Under the pieces are notes generated by a model. It saw only the letters and a program-made list of their open reading frames with translations, made no database searches and was not told where the DNA came from. Positions 36,954-46,661 of a DNA stretch of 64,000 nucleotides are shown piece by piece. Every line of letters begins with the position of its first letter. The stretch's first letter is position 1. This DNA comes from Porticoccus sp964276025 (lineage in GTDB: Bacteria; Pseudomonadota; Gammaproteobacteria; Pseudomonadales; Porticoccaceae), in contig CAXYDD010000001.1 of the NCBI GenBank assembly GCA_964276025.1, positions 1 through 64,000 of the forward strand, written 5' to 3'. The translations under genes and the position numbers were made by a program.

Positions 36954-38621
36954 ATGACTTATGAGGTTCTTGCACGAAAATGGCGACCGCGCATTTTTTC
37001 TGAGATGGTTGGACAGGAGCATGTTCTCCAGACCCTTGTAAATGCCCTTGACCAAGATCGTCTTCATCACGCGTACCTTTTTACAGGTACTCGCGGTGTT
37101 GGGAAAACCTCAATTGCTAGAATTTTAGCAAAATCAATTAACTGCGAGAAAGGGGTAAGTTCTACCCCTTGTGGTGTATGTAGTGCTTGTATTTCTATAC
37201 CTGAAGGAAGATTTCTTGATCTCATAGAGGTTGATGCAGCATCGAGAACAAAGGTTGATGATACTCGAGAGCTTTTAGAGAATGTTCAGTATTCGCCATC
37301 TACTGGAAGGTTTAAGGTTTATTTAATTGACGAAGTCCATATGCTTTCCACACATAGTTTCAATGCTCTGTTGAAGACCCTTGAAGAACCCCCTGCTCAT
37401 GTAAAATTTTTATTTGCTACTACAGATCCACAAAAACTACCGGTAACAATTTTATCCCGTTGTCTGCAGTTTAATCTGAAGAATATCTCACCTGAAGTCA
37501 TCGTTGAGCATCTTAAATATGTTCTAAATAAAGAAAAAATTAAGTATGAGGAGCCTGGTCTCTGGTTTATTGCCAGAGCTGCTGATGGAAGCATGCGTGA
37601 TGCATTAAGCTTAACTGATCAGGCAATTTCATACTGTTCTGAAGAGTTAAAAAAAACCGATATTTGTAACATGCTTGGATCCATTGATCGAACAGCAATT
37701 AATGATTTAGTACTAGGGTTGTTAGATAATGACGGGTCTGCAGTTATGTCTGCTGTGCAAAAAATATCAGATTTTTCGCCAGATTACAGTGATGCATTAG
37801 GTGAAATATTGTCCTTATTCCATAAGATTGCTATTGCACAAACAATACCCGATGCCCTCACAAATAGTGACGATGATAAAGAATTTATATTGAATATTGC
37901 AGAAAGGATATCCTCCGAGGATATACAGCTATTCTATCAAATAGCTTTATTGGGGCGGCGGGATTTAGTATTAGCACCTGACCCTAGAGTTGGATTTGAA
38001 ATGATTTTAATTAGGATGCTTGCTTTTTATCCAGATCAATCGAATATAGGTGAGCGACCCGAAGTGCCTATAGGTACAATAAATACTGCAGACAAAATAA
38101 CTGAAAAAAAAATACCTAAGCCAGCTTTAAATAAAAAAGAAGGCATAAAAGCTGCCGTAAACGAGACTCTTGAGCCAGAAATAATAGAAAATAAAAAAGA
38201 TGTAGAGGGTAGCGTAGAAAAAGTTTCATTAGCAGAGATCTCTTCTGAAAGTTGGTTTAAAGTCCATGAGGACTTACCCATAAATGGTGTATTAAAAAAT
38301 ATATCAAGTAATCTTGTTTTATCTAAAGTTGATGGGGCGAGTTTTTCTTTTGTATTGGATGAATCAGAAAGTGCATTTTACGATGTTTCACACGAGAAAA
38401 AACTCGCATTAGAATTATCAGAATTCTTTAAGACCATTATTAGTGTTGAAATAAAGATAGGTGTTGTCGCATCTGAAACTCCAAAAAATCGTCACATAAG
38501 GTTAAAAGAAGAAGTGAAAGCTAAGGCTACAAAAAATCTTAATTCTGATCCCAATGTAAATGAAATTACGAATATTTTCGATGGAGTTCTTCTTAAAAAT
38601 ACTATTAAAGCTATTGATTAA
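36954..38621 (+). CDS. dnaX: DNA polymerase III subunits tau and gamma
   Basis: Clamp-loader ATPase, 555 aa from the ATG at 36954; a GTG 11 codons upstream is less likely because family members begin MTYEVLARKWRP. Walker A is GTRGVGKT at 45-52, zinc ligands are C64, C73, C76 and C79, and DEVH and the SRC sensor follow, all at E. coli positions. Domain III ends near residue 365. A run of nine A bases at 38104-38112 (codons 384-387) could yield a gamma form of about 388 aa. The tau tail is shorter than in E. coli. First gene of dnaX-ybaB-recR. Confidence 0.96.
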   Translation: MTYEVLARKWRPRIFSEMVGQEHVLQTLVNALDQDRLHHAYLFTGTRGVGKTSIARILAKSINCEKGVSSTPCGVCSACISIPEGRFLDLIEVDAASRTKVDDTRELLENVQYSPSTGRFKVYLIDEVHMLSTHSFNALLKTLEEPPAHVKFLFATTDPQKLPVTILSRCLQFNLKNISPEVIVEHLKYVLNKEKIKYEEPGLWFIARAADGSMRDALSLTDQAISYCSEELKKTDICNMLGSIDRTAINDLVLGLLDNDGSAVMSAVQKISDFSPDYSDALGEILSLFHKIAIAQTIPDALTNSDDDKEFILNIAERISSEDIQLFYQIALLGRRDLVLAPDPRVGFEMILIRMLAFYPDQSNIGERPEVPIGTINTADKITEKKIPKPALNKKEGIKAAVNETLEPEIIENKKDVEGSVEKVSLAEISSESWFKVHEDLPINGVLKNISSNLVLSKVDGASFSFVLDESESAFYDVSHEKKLALELSEFFKTIISVEIKIGVVASETPKNRHIRLKEEVKAKATKNLNSDPNVNEITNIFDGVLLKNTIKAID

Positions 38622-38638
38622 AAAAATATGGTAAATAT

Positions 38639-38956
38639 ATGAATATAAATGAATTAATGAAACAAGCACAGGGCCTCCAAAAAAAAATGGAAGCGATACA
38701 AGAGGATGCGGAAAAAAATATTGTTACTGGTGAATCTGGAGCCGGAATGGTTAGTGTTGAGATGAACGGAAAGCGTAATGCATGTGGGCTGAAAATAGAT
38801 CCAAGTCTTCTGACAGAGGAAATAGAGTTACTTGAAGACTTAATTATAGCTGCAATAAATGATGCAGTTGCAAAGGTGGATAAACTCCAAAAGGATAACA
38901 TGTCAGATCTTACAGGGGGAATTGATATGCCCCCGGGCTTTAAGATGCCATTTTAG
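38639..38956 (+). CDS. ybaB: Nucleoid-associated protein YbaB/EbfC
   Basis: A 105-aa DNA-binding protein that forms tweezer-like dimers. It has the helical start (MNINELMKQAQGLQKKMEAIQED), the central sheet (GMVSVEMNGKRNACGLKIDPSL) and the second helix (LEDLIIAAINDAV), and ends MPPGFKMPF, close to the typical LPPGMKMPF ending. It lies 17 bp after dnaX and 49 bp before recR, the usual bacterial arrangement. Confidence 0.95.
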   Translation: MNINELMKQAQGLQKKMEAIQEDAEKNIVTGESGAGMVSVEMNGKRNACGLKIDPSLLTEEIELLEDLIIAAINDAVAKVDKLQKDNMSDLTGGIDMPPGFKMPF

Positions 38957-39005
38957 TTTTATATTATATGTTTTATGTACGGGGCTAGTATGAAGGGAGG
39001 GATAA

Positions 39006-39599
39006 GTGTTCGGGCCAATAATTGATGAGCTTATAACTAGTCTTAGGTGTCTTCCGGGTGTCGGCCCGAAATCTGCACAGCGAATGGCATTGCACCTTTT
39101 GGAAAGACATAGAGAATCTGCATATCGTTTATCTGCCTCATTGGAGTTAGCGGCAAATGAAATTGGTAGATGTAAATTGTGTAGGACACTTACAGAAATA
39201 GACATTTGTGTTATCTGTAGTAATCCTCGCCGTTTATCACATCAGCTTTGTGTAATAGAAACTCCTGCAGATCTATTTGCAATCGAGCAAAGCGATACCT
39301 ATCAGGGATATTACTTTGTCTTGCTCGGTCATTTATCACCAATTGACGGAATTGGTCCTGAGGAGATAGGTATCGATCAATTAATAGAGCGGCTATCTGA
39401 GGATAAAATTAAAGAATTAATATTAGCGACAAACTTGACTGTTGAAGGTGAAGCAACCGCACATTACATTAGCGAAAGAGCAAAAGATATGGGAGTAGAG
39501 GTGAGCCGTATAGCTCATGGCGTTCCAATGGGCGGCGAATTAGAATATGTCGATGGCAGCACTTTATCTCATGCATTCATCAGTCGAAAGAAAATTTAA
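39006..39599 (+). CDS. recR: Recombination mediator RecR
   Basis: Zinc-finger and Toprim protein of 197 aa that helps RecO load RecA on gapped DNA. A helix-hairpin-helix is at 10-30 (LRCLPGVGPKSAQRMALHLL), a four-cysteine finger at about 57-72 (CKLC, CVIC), and the Toprim domain from about 80 (CVIETPADLFAIEQ, EATAHYISE). The start is GTG at 39006, supported by GGGAGGG just upstream. It shares one base with rnd (TAATG). Confidence 0.96.
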   Translation: MFGPIIDELITSLRCLPGVGPKSAQRMALHLLERHRESAYRLSASLELAANEIGRCKLCRTLTEIDICVICSNPRRLSHQLCVIETPADLFAIEQSDTYQGYYFVLLGHLSPIDGIGPEEIGIDQLIERLSEDKIKELILATNLTVEGEATAHYISERAKDMGVEVSRIAHGVPMGGELEYVDGSTLSHAFISRKKI

Positions 39600-40753
39600 T
39601 GATTAACTCTCAAAATTTTCATGAGCTATCTGCATCACAATCCATTCTCGTAAGTGATTCAAATCAGCTACAAACCTGTATTCGAGAATTAAAAGATTTC
39701 GACATTATTGCTATTGATACAGAGTTTATAAGAACCGATACCTTTTTCCCTATATTAGCATTGGTTCAAATTTTCAACGGAGAAAGCTGCTGGCTTATAG
39801 ATCCAATCTCTATTTCAGATCTATCACCTCTTAAGGAGTTGCTTATAAGTAGTGAGACTCTCAAGGTTTTTCACTCATGCTCAGAGGATATTGAGGTTTT
39901 GAGTCATACATTAGGATGCTATCCTCAGCCAATTTTTGATACACAGATTGCTGCTGCGCTAACTGGTTACGGTTTTTCCGTAGGTTATGCTTCCTTGGTT
40001 AATAGCATGCTAGGAATCCATGTTGATAAAGGGGAAACTAGATCTAATTGGCTGAGACGACCATTAAGTGAATCACAATTAGGATATGCAGCTCTTGATG
40101 TCATACATTTGCTACCAATTTATTTTGAACTCAAAAAAAAATTAGCTGAGCTAGATCGGAAAAAATGGATTGATGAGGAAATGTTTAGATTAATCGAAGA
40201 AGCCTCTACAAAAGAAGATCTAAGTCTGTATTTTCAAAGAGTAAAAGGAGCCTGGAGGCTGCCTTCGGAGAAACTCTCAGCTTTACAGCTAGTTTGTGAA
40301 TGGCGCGAAAAGGAAGCAAGAGACAAAAATAAACCTCGCAGTCGGATTATAGATGACAAAACTATCATTGAAATCGTCTCTAGTGCCATTCAATCAAAAG
40401 AAGATTTATATGAAATAGAGGGTATGCATCCATATTTGATTAAAAGATACTCTGAAAAATTATTAGATCTTATTAAAGAAGGTTTATCTAAACCTATCGA
40501 GGAGCATCCGGCACCTCTATCTGAACCATTACCAAGACATATGGGTAGCATGATAAAAAAACTTAAGAAAATTGTGAATATGAAAGCAGAATTATTAGAT
40601 ATCGCACCAGAAATACTAGTAAGAAAAAAAGATATTGAATTTTTAGTTCGCAGTATTATCTCTGAAGAAAATATTAAGCTACCTGATAAGATAGCGAAAG
40701 GCTGGCGCTTCGATATTATAGGCTCGACTCTTTTAACTTCATCTAGCGACTGA
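39599..40753 (+). CDS. rnd: Ribonuclease D
   Basis: 3'-5' exoribonuclease acting on tRNA precursors, 384 aa. The DEDD catalytic domain covers about 20-195, with D40 and E42 in AIDTEFIR, FHSCSEDIEVL, and the last motif in SQLGYAALDVIHLLPIY. One HRDC domain follows at about 215-290 and a second helical part after it. The ATG overlaps the recR stop by one base. Its neighbour ycgL is also next to rnd in pseudomonads. Confidence 0.94.
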   Translation: MINSQNFHELSASQSILVSDSNQLQTCIRELKDFDIIAIDTEFIRTDTFFPILALVQIFNGESCWLIDPISISDLSPLKELLISSETLKVFHSCSEDIEVLSHTLGCYPQPIFDTQIAAALTGYGFSVGYASLVNSMLGIHVDKGETRSNWLRRPLSESQLGYAALDVIHLLPIYFELKKKLAELDRKKWIDEEMFRLIEEASTKEDLSLYFQRVKGAWRLPSEKLSALQLVCEWREKEARDKNKPRSRIIDDKTIIEIVSSAIQSKEDLYEIEGMHPYLIKRYSEKLLDLIKEGLSKPIEEHPAPLSEPLPRHMGSMIKKLKKIVNMKAELLDIAPEILVRKKDIEFLVRSIISEENIKLPDKIAKGWRFDIIGSTLLTSSSD

Positions 40754-40797
40754 GTCCGACCAATAGTTTATTTTAAAATTATTTATAGAGAATCTTG

Positions 40798-41079
40798 ATG
40801 AAGAAAATTTGTAATATATATAAGAGTTCTAAAGAGGAAGGAATGTATTTATATATTGAAAAAAAAGATGATTTCTCTGATATTCCAGAGGCTCTCTTGA
40901 AAAAATTTGGTGAACCAGCCTTTGTTATGAGGCTTGCTATAGATACGAATACTAAGCTTGCTAGAGTCGATTCAAATCATGTTTTAGAAATGATCCAAGC
41001 AAATAATTTTTATTTACAAATGCCTCCATTAAGTAACTCTGAGATAAACTGGTTACATGAAAAAAATAGTAAGATCTAG
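40798..41079 (+). CDS. ycgL: YcgL-domain protein
   Basis: A 93-aa protein matching the YcgL family: KICNIYKSSKEEGMYLYIEKKDDFSDIPEALLKKFG at the start, cited in part, then PAFVMRLAIDTNTKLAR and VLEMIQANNFYLQMPP. The ATG at 40798 is preferred over the TTG one codon before. The function is unclear; the fold is small alpha/beta and cytoplasmic. It follows rnd by 44 bp and precedes hrpA by 32 bp. Confidence 0.85.
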   Translation: MKKICNIYKSSKEEGMYLYIEKKDDFSDIPEALLKKFGEPAFVMRLAIDTNTKLARVDSNHVLEMIQANNFYLQMPPLSNSEINWLHEKNSKI

Positions 41080-41111
41080 GCAGATGCATAGGAATTTTGG
41101 GTAGATTACTG

Positions 41112-44100
41112 ATGAGTCTTACGCAGTCTAAGCTAGCGATTATACAAAAAAAGATCACTGGGACTTTGAGTGTAGATCGTTATCAATTAATTCAAGAGTT
41201 CAAAAATATTAGAAGCCATAAAAAAAGTGGGGAACTGGCTGATAGACAATTAGACGGCTTTATAAAAAGACTAAATCGCTCTTGCCAAAAAAGAGATGCT
41301 CGTCTCTCAGCCATACCATTTGTTCAATATCAAAATAACCTTCCTATTGCCGAGCGACGTGATGAGATAAAAAAAGCTATTTTAGATAATCAAGTTATTA
41401 TTATTGCTGGAGAAACAGGATCAGGAAAGACAACCCAGTTACCTAAGATTTGTCTCGAATTAGGTCGTGGATCTAATGGAATAATTGGACATACTCAGCC
41501 TAGACGGATAGCTGCTAGAGCTGTAGCTGTTCGAATTGCAGAGGAGCTTGGGCAAACAATTGGACAAGCTGTCGGCTATCAGGTCCGTTTTCGCGACGAA
41601 AGTAACCCAAATACACTAATTAAGCTGATGACTGATGGTATTTTACTCGCTGAGGTTCAGCATGACCCATATTTTAGTAAATATGACACGATTATCATTG
41701 ATGAAGCCCACGAGAGAAGCCTTAATATTGATTTTTTACTGGGATATTTAAAGACTATTTTACCAAAGCGTCCTGATCTTAAACTAATCATTACATCCGC
41801 AACTATAGATATAGAAAAGTTTTCTAAGCACTTTAATGGCGCACCGGTTATAAAAGTTTTAGGTCGAACCTACCCAGTTGAAGTTCAGTACATTCAACCA
41901 GAACAAGATATGAATCTATCTGAGTTAATACTTGAAGCGATTAAGCGTATCACCTCTCTCCCCGAACGAGGTGATATTTTAGTTTTTCATAGCGGGGAAA
42001 GAGAGATTCGTGAAACAGCAAATAAACTCCGAAATGCACAGCTCAATCATCTAGATATCGTACCTTTGTACTCTCGGTTAAGTTTATCTGAGCAGAGTAA
42101 GGTTTTTTCTCCTCACAAGGGAATTCGAGTCGTTCTTTCTACGAATGTTGCTGAAACATCACTTACAGTCCCCGGAATTCGTTACGTGATTGATCCAGGT
42201 ATGGCCAGAATCAGTCGATACAGTTATCGAACCAAGGTTCAACGATTGCCAATTGAACCTATATCGCAGGCAAGTGCAAATCAGCGAAAAGGACGCTGTG
42301 GAAGATTGAGTAATGGAGTATGCTTTCGCTTATACACTGAGAATGATTTCAATAGTCGTGATATTTACACGGATCCTGAAATCGTAAGAACAAATCTAGC
42401 GTCAGTTATTTTAAAAATGCTTCAAATGAAAATAGGTGATATAAGAAAATTTGATTTTTTAGAGGCCCCTGATAGTCGCTTAATTAACGATGGATATAGC
42501 CTCTTAAAAGAGTTAAAGGCTGTAACAAACCAGTTGCAATTGACAGATATAGGAAAAAAATTATCTAAGCTCCCAGTGGACCCAAAATTTGGGAGAATGC
42601 TACTAGCATCAGAGCCTGAGGGCTCAGTAAAAGAAGTTTTAATTATCGTTTCAGCTTTGAGTATTCAAGATCCCCGCGAAAGGCCAGCAGATCAGCAGGC
42701 AGATGCAGACTCAAAACATTTGCAATGGAAAGATCAGACATCTGATTTTAGTACTTTAGTTAACTTATGGAGACATTTTGAGCAACAACACCAGGAGCTA
42801 AGCAGGTCACAGTTTGATAAGTATTGTCGAAAAAATTATATCTCTGCAATGAGAATGCGAGAATGGAGAGAATTACATCATCAGCTACACACAGCATGTC
42901 GAGATATAGGAATAAAATCAAATAAAAAATTAGCATCCTATGAATCTGTCCACAGAGCTCTATTGACTGGGCTTCTTGGTCAGGTTGGTTTTCAGCGAGA
43001 ACTCTCCGATAAAGATTATTCAAAAAATAAACCGAAGGAATTTATTGGCTCAAGAAATAGAATTTTTAATATATTTCCAAGTTCATGTTTGAGTAAAAAA
43101 CCACCTAAATGGTTGATGGCAGCAGGAATGATCGAAACTTCAAAACTTTTTAGCCATAACAATGCAAAAATAGATCCTGAGTGGCTTCCTGCTATAGCCT
43201 CCCATTTAACTAAGAAGTCTTACAGTGAGCCTCACTATAGTGTCCGAAAAGGTCAAGTGATGGCTTATGAAAAACAAACTTTATATGGTCTACCAATTAT
43301 TGAAAAAAAATTAATATCTTATGCGACACTAGATCAGGCCTTATCAAGGGAGATATTTATACAGTCGGCTTTAGTAGAAGGGGAGTATCGCGGTACAGGA
43401 GAATTTTTTCATAACAATCTAAAAGCTCAAAGTAGCCTCCTAGATATTGAATCCAAGATCCGAAGAAGGGGAATACTAGTTGATGATTCAGTCATATTTA
43501 ACTTTTATGATAATTTAGTCCCAAAAAATATAACGTCACTAGATACATTTGAATCTTGGAGAATAGCAAAAGAATTGGAGCAAGATTCTGCAGAGTTTCT
43601 ATATATTGATGAATCACTATTACTACAAGAAAATTCTGATCATCCAAACCCATCAGACTTTCCAGATAATATCCATTGGGATGGCACCTCATATGCAACT
43701 TCATACCGATTTGATCCAGGGAAAAAACAAGATGGCGTAACTGTTACGATACCAATCAGTATTTTGCATCAAGTTCCACTTTACTTATTCGATTGGATTA
43801 TTCCGGGGATGTTAAGAGATAAATGTATTGCTCTTTTAAAGGGGCTCCCAAAATCTATACGCCGAAATTTTGTACCTGCTTCAAGTTATGTAGATAAATT
43901 CCTAGAAGTTGCAAAATCTAGCGATATTAAGTTAACAAAAGCCTTAGGTTTGAGTCTCCATAGCCAAACAGGTATCAATATAAGTTCTGACGATTGGGGT
44001 AAAATCAAACTGGATGACATCTTTCATATTAATTTTGAGTTGATAGATAAAAAATCACACATTCTTGCAGTAAGCAAAAATATAGAGGAGCTTAAGTTAC

Positions 44101-45026
44101 GATTCAAAATAAAAATATCAGATACTTTAGCTCAAGTTGCAACTCACTCTATTGAGCAAGAGGATATTAAAGATTGGAGTTTTGGAGATCTTCCTGAAAT
44201 ATACACAATTGTTAATGAAAATCTCACAATAAAAACATATCCAGCATTAATTGTTGAGGACGGAAAAATAAATTTAAAATTGACTGATAATTCCCTAGTT
44301 GCAATTAATAAAACACTTCTTGGCCTAAATGCTCTTTATCAATTAATAGATTCGAAATCAGTTAAATACCTCAAGAAAAATCTTTTAAGTGGCATGGATC
44401 TTCAGTTAAAGTTTGCTGGGCTTGAGAGTAAAGAATTACTAACTAAACAGACAATAGATAAGGCATATTTTTTAAGTTTTCTTGAAAACCAAAAAATACC
44501 AAGAAATAAATCTGATTTTGAATTTAGGTTCATAGAGGGGAAAAGTAAAGTTATATCAACAGCTAATGAGTTAGATGATATGGTGGCGCCCTGGACTTCC
44601 TTAATCTCAGATATTCGACGAGAGACATCGAAATATAAACAGTCTTATGCAGATACTATTCAGGATATAGATCGACAACTAAATATACTTTTTTGTGATG
44701 GATTTCTATTTCAGGTACCAATAAAGCTTCTACGTCAATACCATCGGTATTTAAAATCGATTTTAATACGTTTAGAAAAACTTCGTCAGAATGTAATTAA
44801 AGAGCAGGCTCAGATGATAGAGGTATCATACTTAGAGGGCCGCTTAAAAGAAAAAAATCAACTGATAGAAAAGTTATCCTTAGTTGCTGTATCTGAGCTT
44901 TGGGAACATCATCTTCTGATACAGGAATATCGAATATCTTTGTTTTCTCAAACACTTAAAACTATTGTTCCGGTTTCAAGGAAGCGAATTGACCTGCATT
45001 GGAAAAAAATACAAAATTTGATTTAA
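41112..45026 (+). CDS. hrpA: ATP-dependent RNA helicase HrpA
   Basis: DEAH-box helicase of 1304 aa, full family length. Motif I is GETGSGKT at 100-107, motif II DEAH at 197-200, motif III SATID, and motif VI QRKGRCGR. After the helicase core come the winged-helix/ratchet and OB regions and the long C-terminal domain typical of HrpA (from about residue 700). The ATG at 41112 is preferred to a TTG five codons upstream. HrpA acts in mRNA processing and ribosome-collision rescue in E. coli. A hairpin terminator follows. Confidence 0.95.
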   Translation: MSLTQSKLAIIQKKITGTLSVDRYQLIQEFKNIRSHKKSGELADRQLDGFIKRLNRSCQKRDARLSAIPFVQYQNNLPIAERRDEIKKAILDNQVIIIAGETGSGKTTQLPKICLELGRGSNGIIGHTQPRRIAARAVAVRIAEELGQTIGQAVGYQVRFRDESNPNTLIKLMTDGILLAEVQHDPYFSKYDTIIIDEAHERSLNIDFLLGYLKTILPKRPDLKLIITSATIDIEKFSKHFNGAPVIKVLGRTYPVEVQYIQPEQDMNLSELILEAIKRITSLPERGDILVFHSGEREIRETANKLRNAQLNHLDIVPLYSRLSLSEQSKVFSPHKGIRVVLSTNVAETSLTVPGIRYVIDPGMARISRYSYRTKVQRLPIEPISQASANQRKGRCGRLSNGVCFRLYTENDFNSRDIYTDPEIVRTNLASVILKMLQMKIGDIRKFDFLEAPDSRLINDGYSLLKELKAVTNQLQLTDIGKKLSKLPVDPKFGRMLLASEPEGSVKEVLIIVSALSIQDPRERPADQQADADSKHLQWKDQTSDFSTLVNLWRHFEQQHQELSRSQFDKYCRKNYISAMRMREWRELHHQLHTACRDIGIKSNKKLASYESVHRALLTGLLGQVGFQRELSDKDYSKNKPKEFIGSRNRIFNIFPSSCLSKKPPKWLMAAGMIETSKLFSHNNAKIDPEWLPAIASHLTKKSYSEPHYSVRKGQVMAYEKQTLYGLPIIEKKLISYATLDQALSREIFIQSALVEGEYRGTGEFFHNNLKAQSSLLDIESKIRRRGILVDDSVIFNFYDNLVPKNITSLDTFESWRIAKELEQDSAEFLYIDESLLLQENSDHPNPSDFPDNIHWDGTSYATSYRFDPGKKQDGVTVTIPISILHQVPLYLFDWIIPGMLRDKCIALLKGLPKSIRRNFVPASSYVDKFLEVAKSSDIKLTKALGLSLHSQTGINISSDDWGKIKLDDIFHINFELIDKKSHILAVSKNIEELKLRFKIKISDTLAQVATHSIEQEDIKDWSFGDLPEIYTIVNENLTIKTYPALIVEDGKINLKLTDNSLVAINKTLLGLNALYQLIDSKSVKYLKKNLLSGMDLQLKFAGLESKELLTKQTIDKAYFLSFLENQKIPRNKSDFEFRFIEGKSKVISTANELDDMVAPWTSLISDIRRETSKYKQSYADTIQDIDRQLNILFCDGFLFQVPIKLLRQYHRYLKSILIRLEKLRQNVIKEQAQMIEVSYLEGRLKEKNQLIEKLSLVAVSELWEHHLLIQEYRISLFSQTLKTIVPVSRKRIDLHWKKIQNLI

Positions 45027-45056
45027 AGATATTTTAAGGCATATACCATAACCAAA

Positions 45057-45082
45057 AAAAGCAACTCAAAAGAGTCGCTTTT
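45057..45082. terminator. Bidirectional hairpin terminator, hrpA / porin
   Basis: AAAAGC-A-ACTC pairs with GAGT-C-GCTTTT around an AAAA loop, with one internal A/C mismatch. An A run lies on the left and a T run on the right, so it can end transcripts from both sides. It lies between the hrpA stop (45026) and the porin stop (45105), which are convergent. Confidence 0.75.
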
Positions 45083-45104
45083 ACCCTGTGGGAGCTTTTA
45101 TTGA

Positions 45105-46349
45105 TTAGAACTTAGTCTTTAAATCAACTTGAAGACGCTCGTAGTCGAATTCCTCTCCACGAGATTCTTTTCCATATTCAGTGTCGAAGTAAGTAAGAGC
45201 TAATGAGGTATTTTTACTTAAGCCTAAAGCAGCGTTTAACTTAGAGCCTTTGGTGTCGGTTCCCCCGCCACCAAAATCTGAATCAGTGTGCGCACCAAAG
45301 GTTGCGTCTTGTTCGAGATCCTGGTACGCATAACCGATCGCTAAACCACCTTTCTTTTTGGCGCTACCAACATTGACACCATAAACGAAACCAGTATCTT
45401 CTTTAGGGTCAGAAATACCAGTTATGTCAGAATCACCGTCATTCTTGATATAATCAGCATAAAAAGTCGACTTTTGACCTGCGATTTTAGTTTTGACTTC
45501 CGCGAAAACTTGCTGTATCGCGTAATCGTAAGCATAAGTCGTTCCGCTGCCAGTGTTACCGAACTTATCTACCAATACATCATCGAGCTCTGAACCTGAA
45601 AGCGGTATGTTATAGTAACCTAAACCCACAGTAACTTTAGTGTTCTTATCTACTTTAAATTTATAGCCGATCTGTGCACCATAAGTTTCAATGATATCTT
45701 TATTGCCGCTAGAACCATCATCGCTATTCAAGAAATTATAGCCCAATGTTGCAAAGACATTATTATTTTTATACTTTATATAGGCACCTTCTGGCCTTAA
45801 GTCTCCATCAAAGATTAGACTACTTTTTCCTGGCTTAAAATAAGGTACTTTGGTTTTACCAGCAGTCAAAATCATATTGTCATAAAATTTCCAAGAAATA
45901 TAACCCTGGTCAAGAGAAATACCTTTATCGCTATTAGCGCTACCTAAGGTTGAGTTTGAAGATATGGGGTCTCCACCATCTTTACCTGTAGCCAGGGCAA
46001 ATCCAGCTTTTACGTCTTCGGATACTTGTGCAGTGACACCAAGACGAGCACGTATGCGTGAACGATTGCGATCGTCAGCGTCTGCTGATGCAAGTTTACG
46101 ATCATCTTCTATGGTTTCATAACGGTAGCGTATGTCGCCATTGATTTTAATTTTTTCTGCCCAGCCTATTTTTCTTTCTCTTTTAGCAATTGTAGTCGTG
46201 TATTTATCGATGCTATCAAGTCGTTTAGTTAGTTCAGCAACTTGCGCCTTCAGCTCAGCAATAGATTCATCATCAGAAATCCCTCCAGCTAAGGCAAATT
46301 GACTTAGCGCTATACCAGTAATAGCTATACATAGAACTCTGTTTTTCAT
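45105..46349 (-). CDS. Putative outer-membrane porin
   Basis: A 414-aa beta-barrel protein. A Sec signal (MKNRVLCIAITGIALSQFALA) is followed by a short coiled coil (DDESIAELKAQVAELTKRLD) and a barrel rich in aromatic and Gly/Asp strands (NGDIRYRYETIEDD, SRIRARLGVTAQVSEDVKAGF). It ends in KTKF, the terminal Phe needed for BAM assembly. The layout fits the putative-porin group related to phosphate-selective porins. The ATG at 46349 is chosen over one 14 codons upstream because GGAGAG and the signal peptide fit. Solute unknown. Confidence 0.85.
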   Translation of the reverse strand: MKNRVLCIAITGIALSQFALAGGISDDESIAELKAQVAELTKRLDSIDKYTTTIAKRERKIGWAEKIKINGDIRYRYETIEDDRKLASADADDRNRSRIRARLGVTAQVSEDVKAGFALATGKDGGDPISSNSTLGSANSDKGISLDQGYISWKFYDNMILTAGKTKVPYFKPGKSSLIFDGDLRPEGAYIKYKNNNVFATLGYNFLNSDDGSSGNKDIIETYGAQIGYKFKVDKNTKVTVGLGYYNIPLSGSELDDVLVDKFGNTGSGTTYAYDYAIQQVFAEVKTKIAGQKSTFYADYIKNDGDSDITGISDPKEDTGFVYGVNVGSAKKKGGLAIGYAYQDLEQDATFGAHTDSDFGGGGTDTKGSKLNAALGLSKNTSLALTYFDTEYGKESRGEEFDYERLQVDLKTKF

Positions 46350-46661
46350 GTTTTTCTCTCCAATAATAGTATCTTTTTTTATTAACTTCATTTTACTTAT
46401 GACTTAATAAAAATAGAGGTTTAATATATTGAGTCAGTTAATTTATTTAAAGTATTATCGGAGATATATATTTCAGTTTTATGACGTATATATTGCAATT
46501 TTGTGACTTATGCTAAATTGAGGTATTTTTTAAGAATTTTGGAAAATTTCAATTTTTTTTAATCAATTAGATTTTTTTGATTAACTATAGGAAGTATTTT
46601 GTCTGTATCTGATATAAAATATAAGAATAAGTTTATTTTTTTACAAATTGGGGATTTATTA
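46350..46661. other. Divergent regulatory region, porin / mlaA
   Basis: A 312-bp AT-rich gap without a gene (the in-frame GTG/TTG extensions into it lack support). It holds two 13-bp direct repeats, TTTT(A/G)TGAC(G/T)TAT, at 46477-46489 and 46499-46511, exactly 22 bp apart, and a perfect 8-bp inverted repeat TTAATCAA/TTGATTAA at 46559-46566 and 46577-46584. On the minus strand the direct repeats read (A)CGTCATAAAA-like, resembling widely spaced Pho-box units. Confidence 0.4.
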
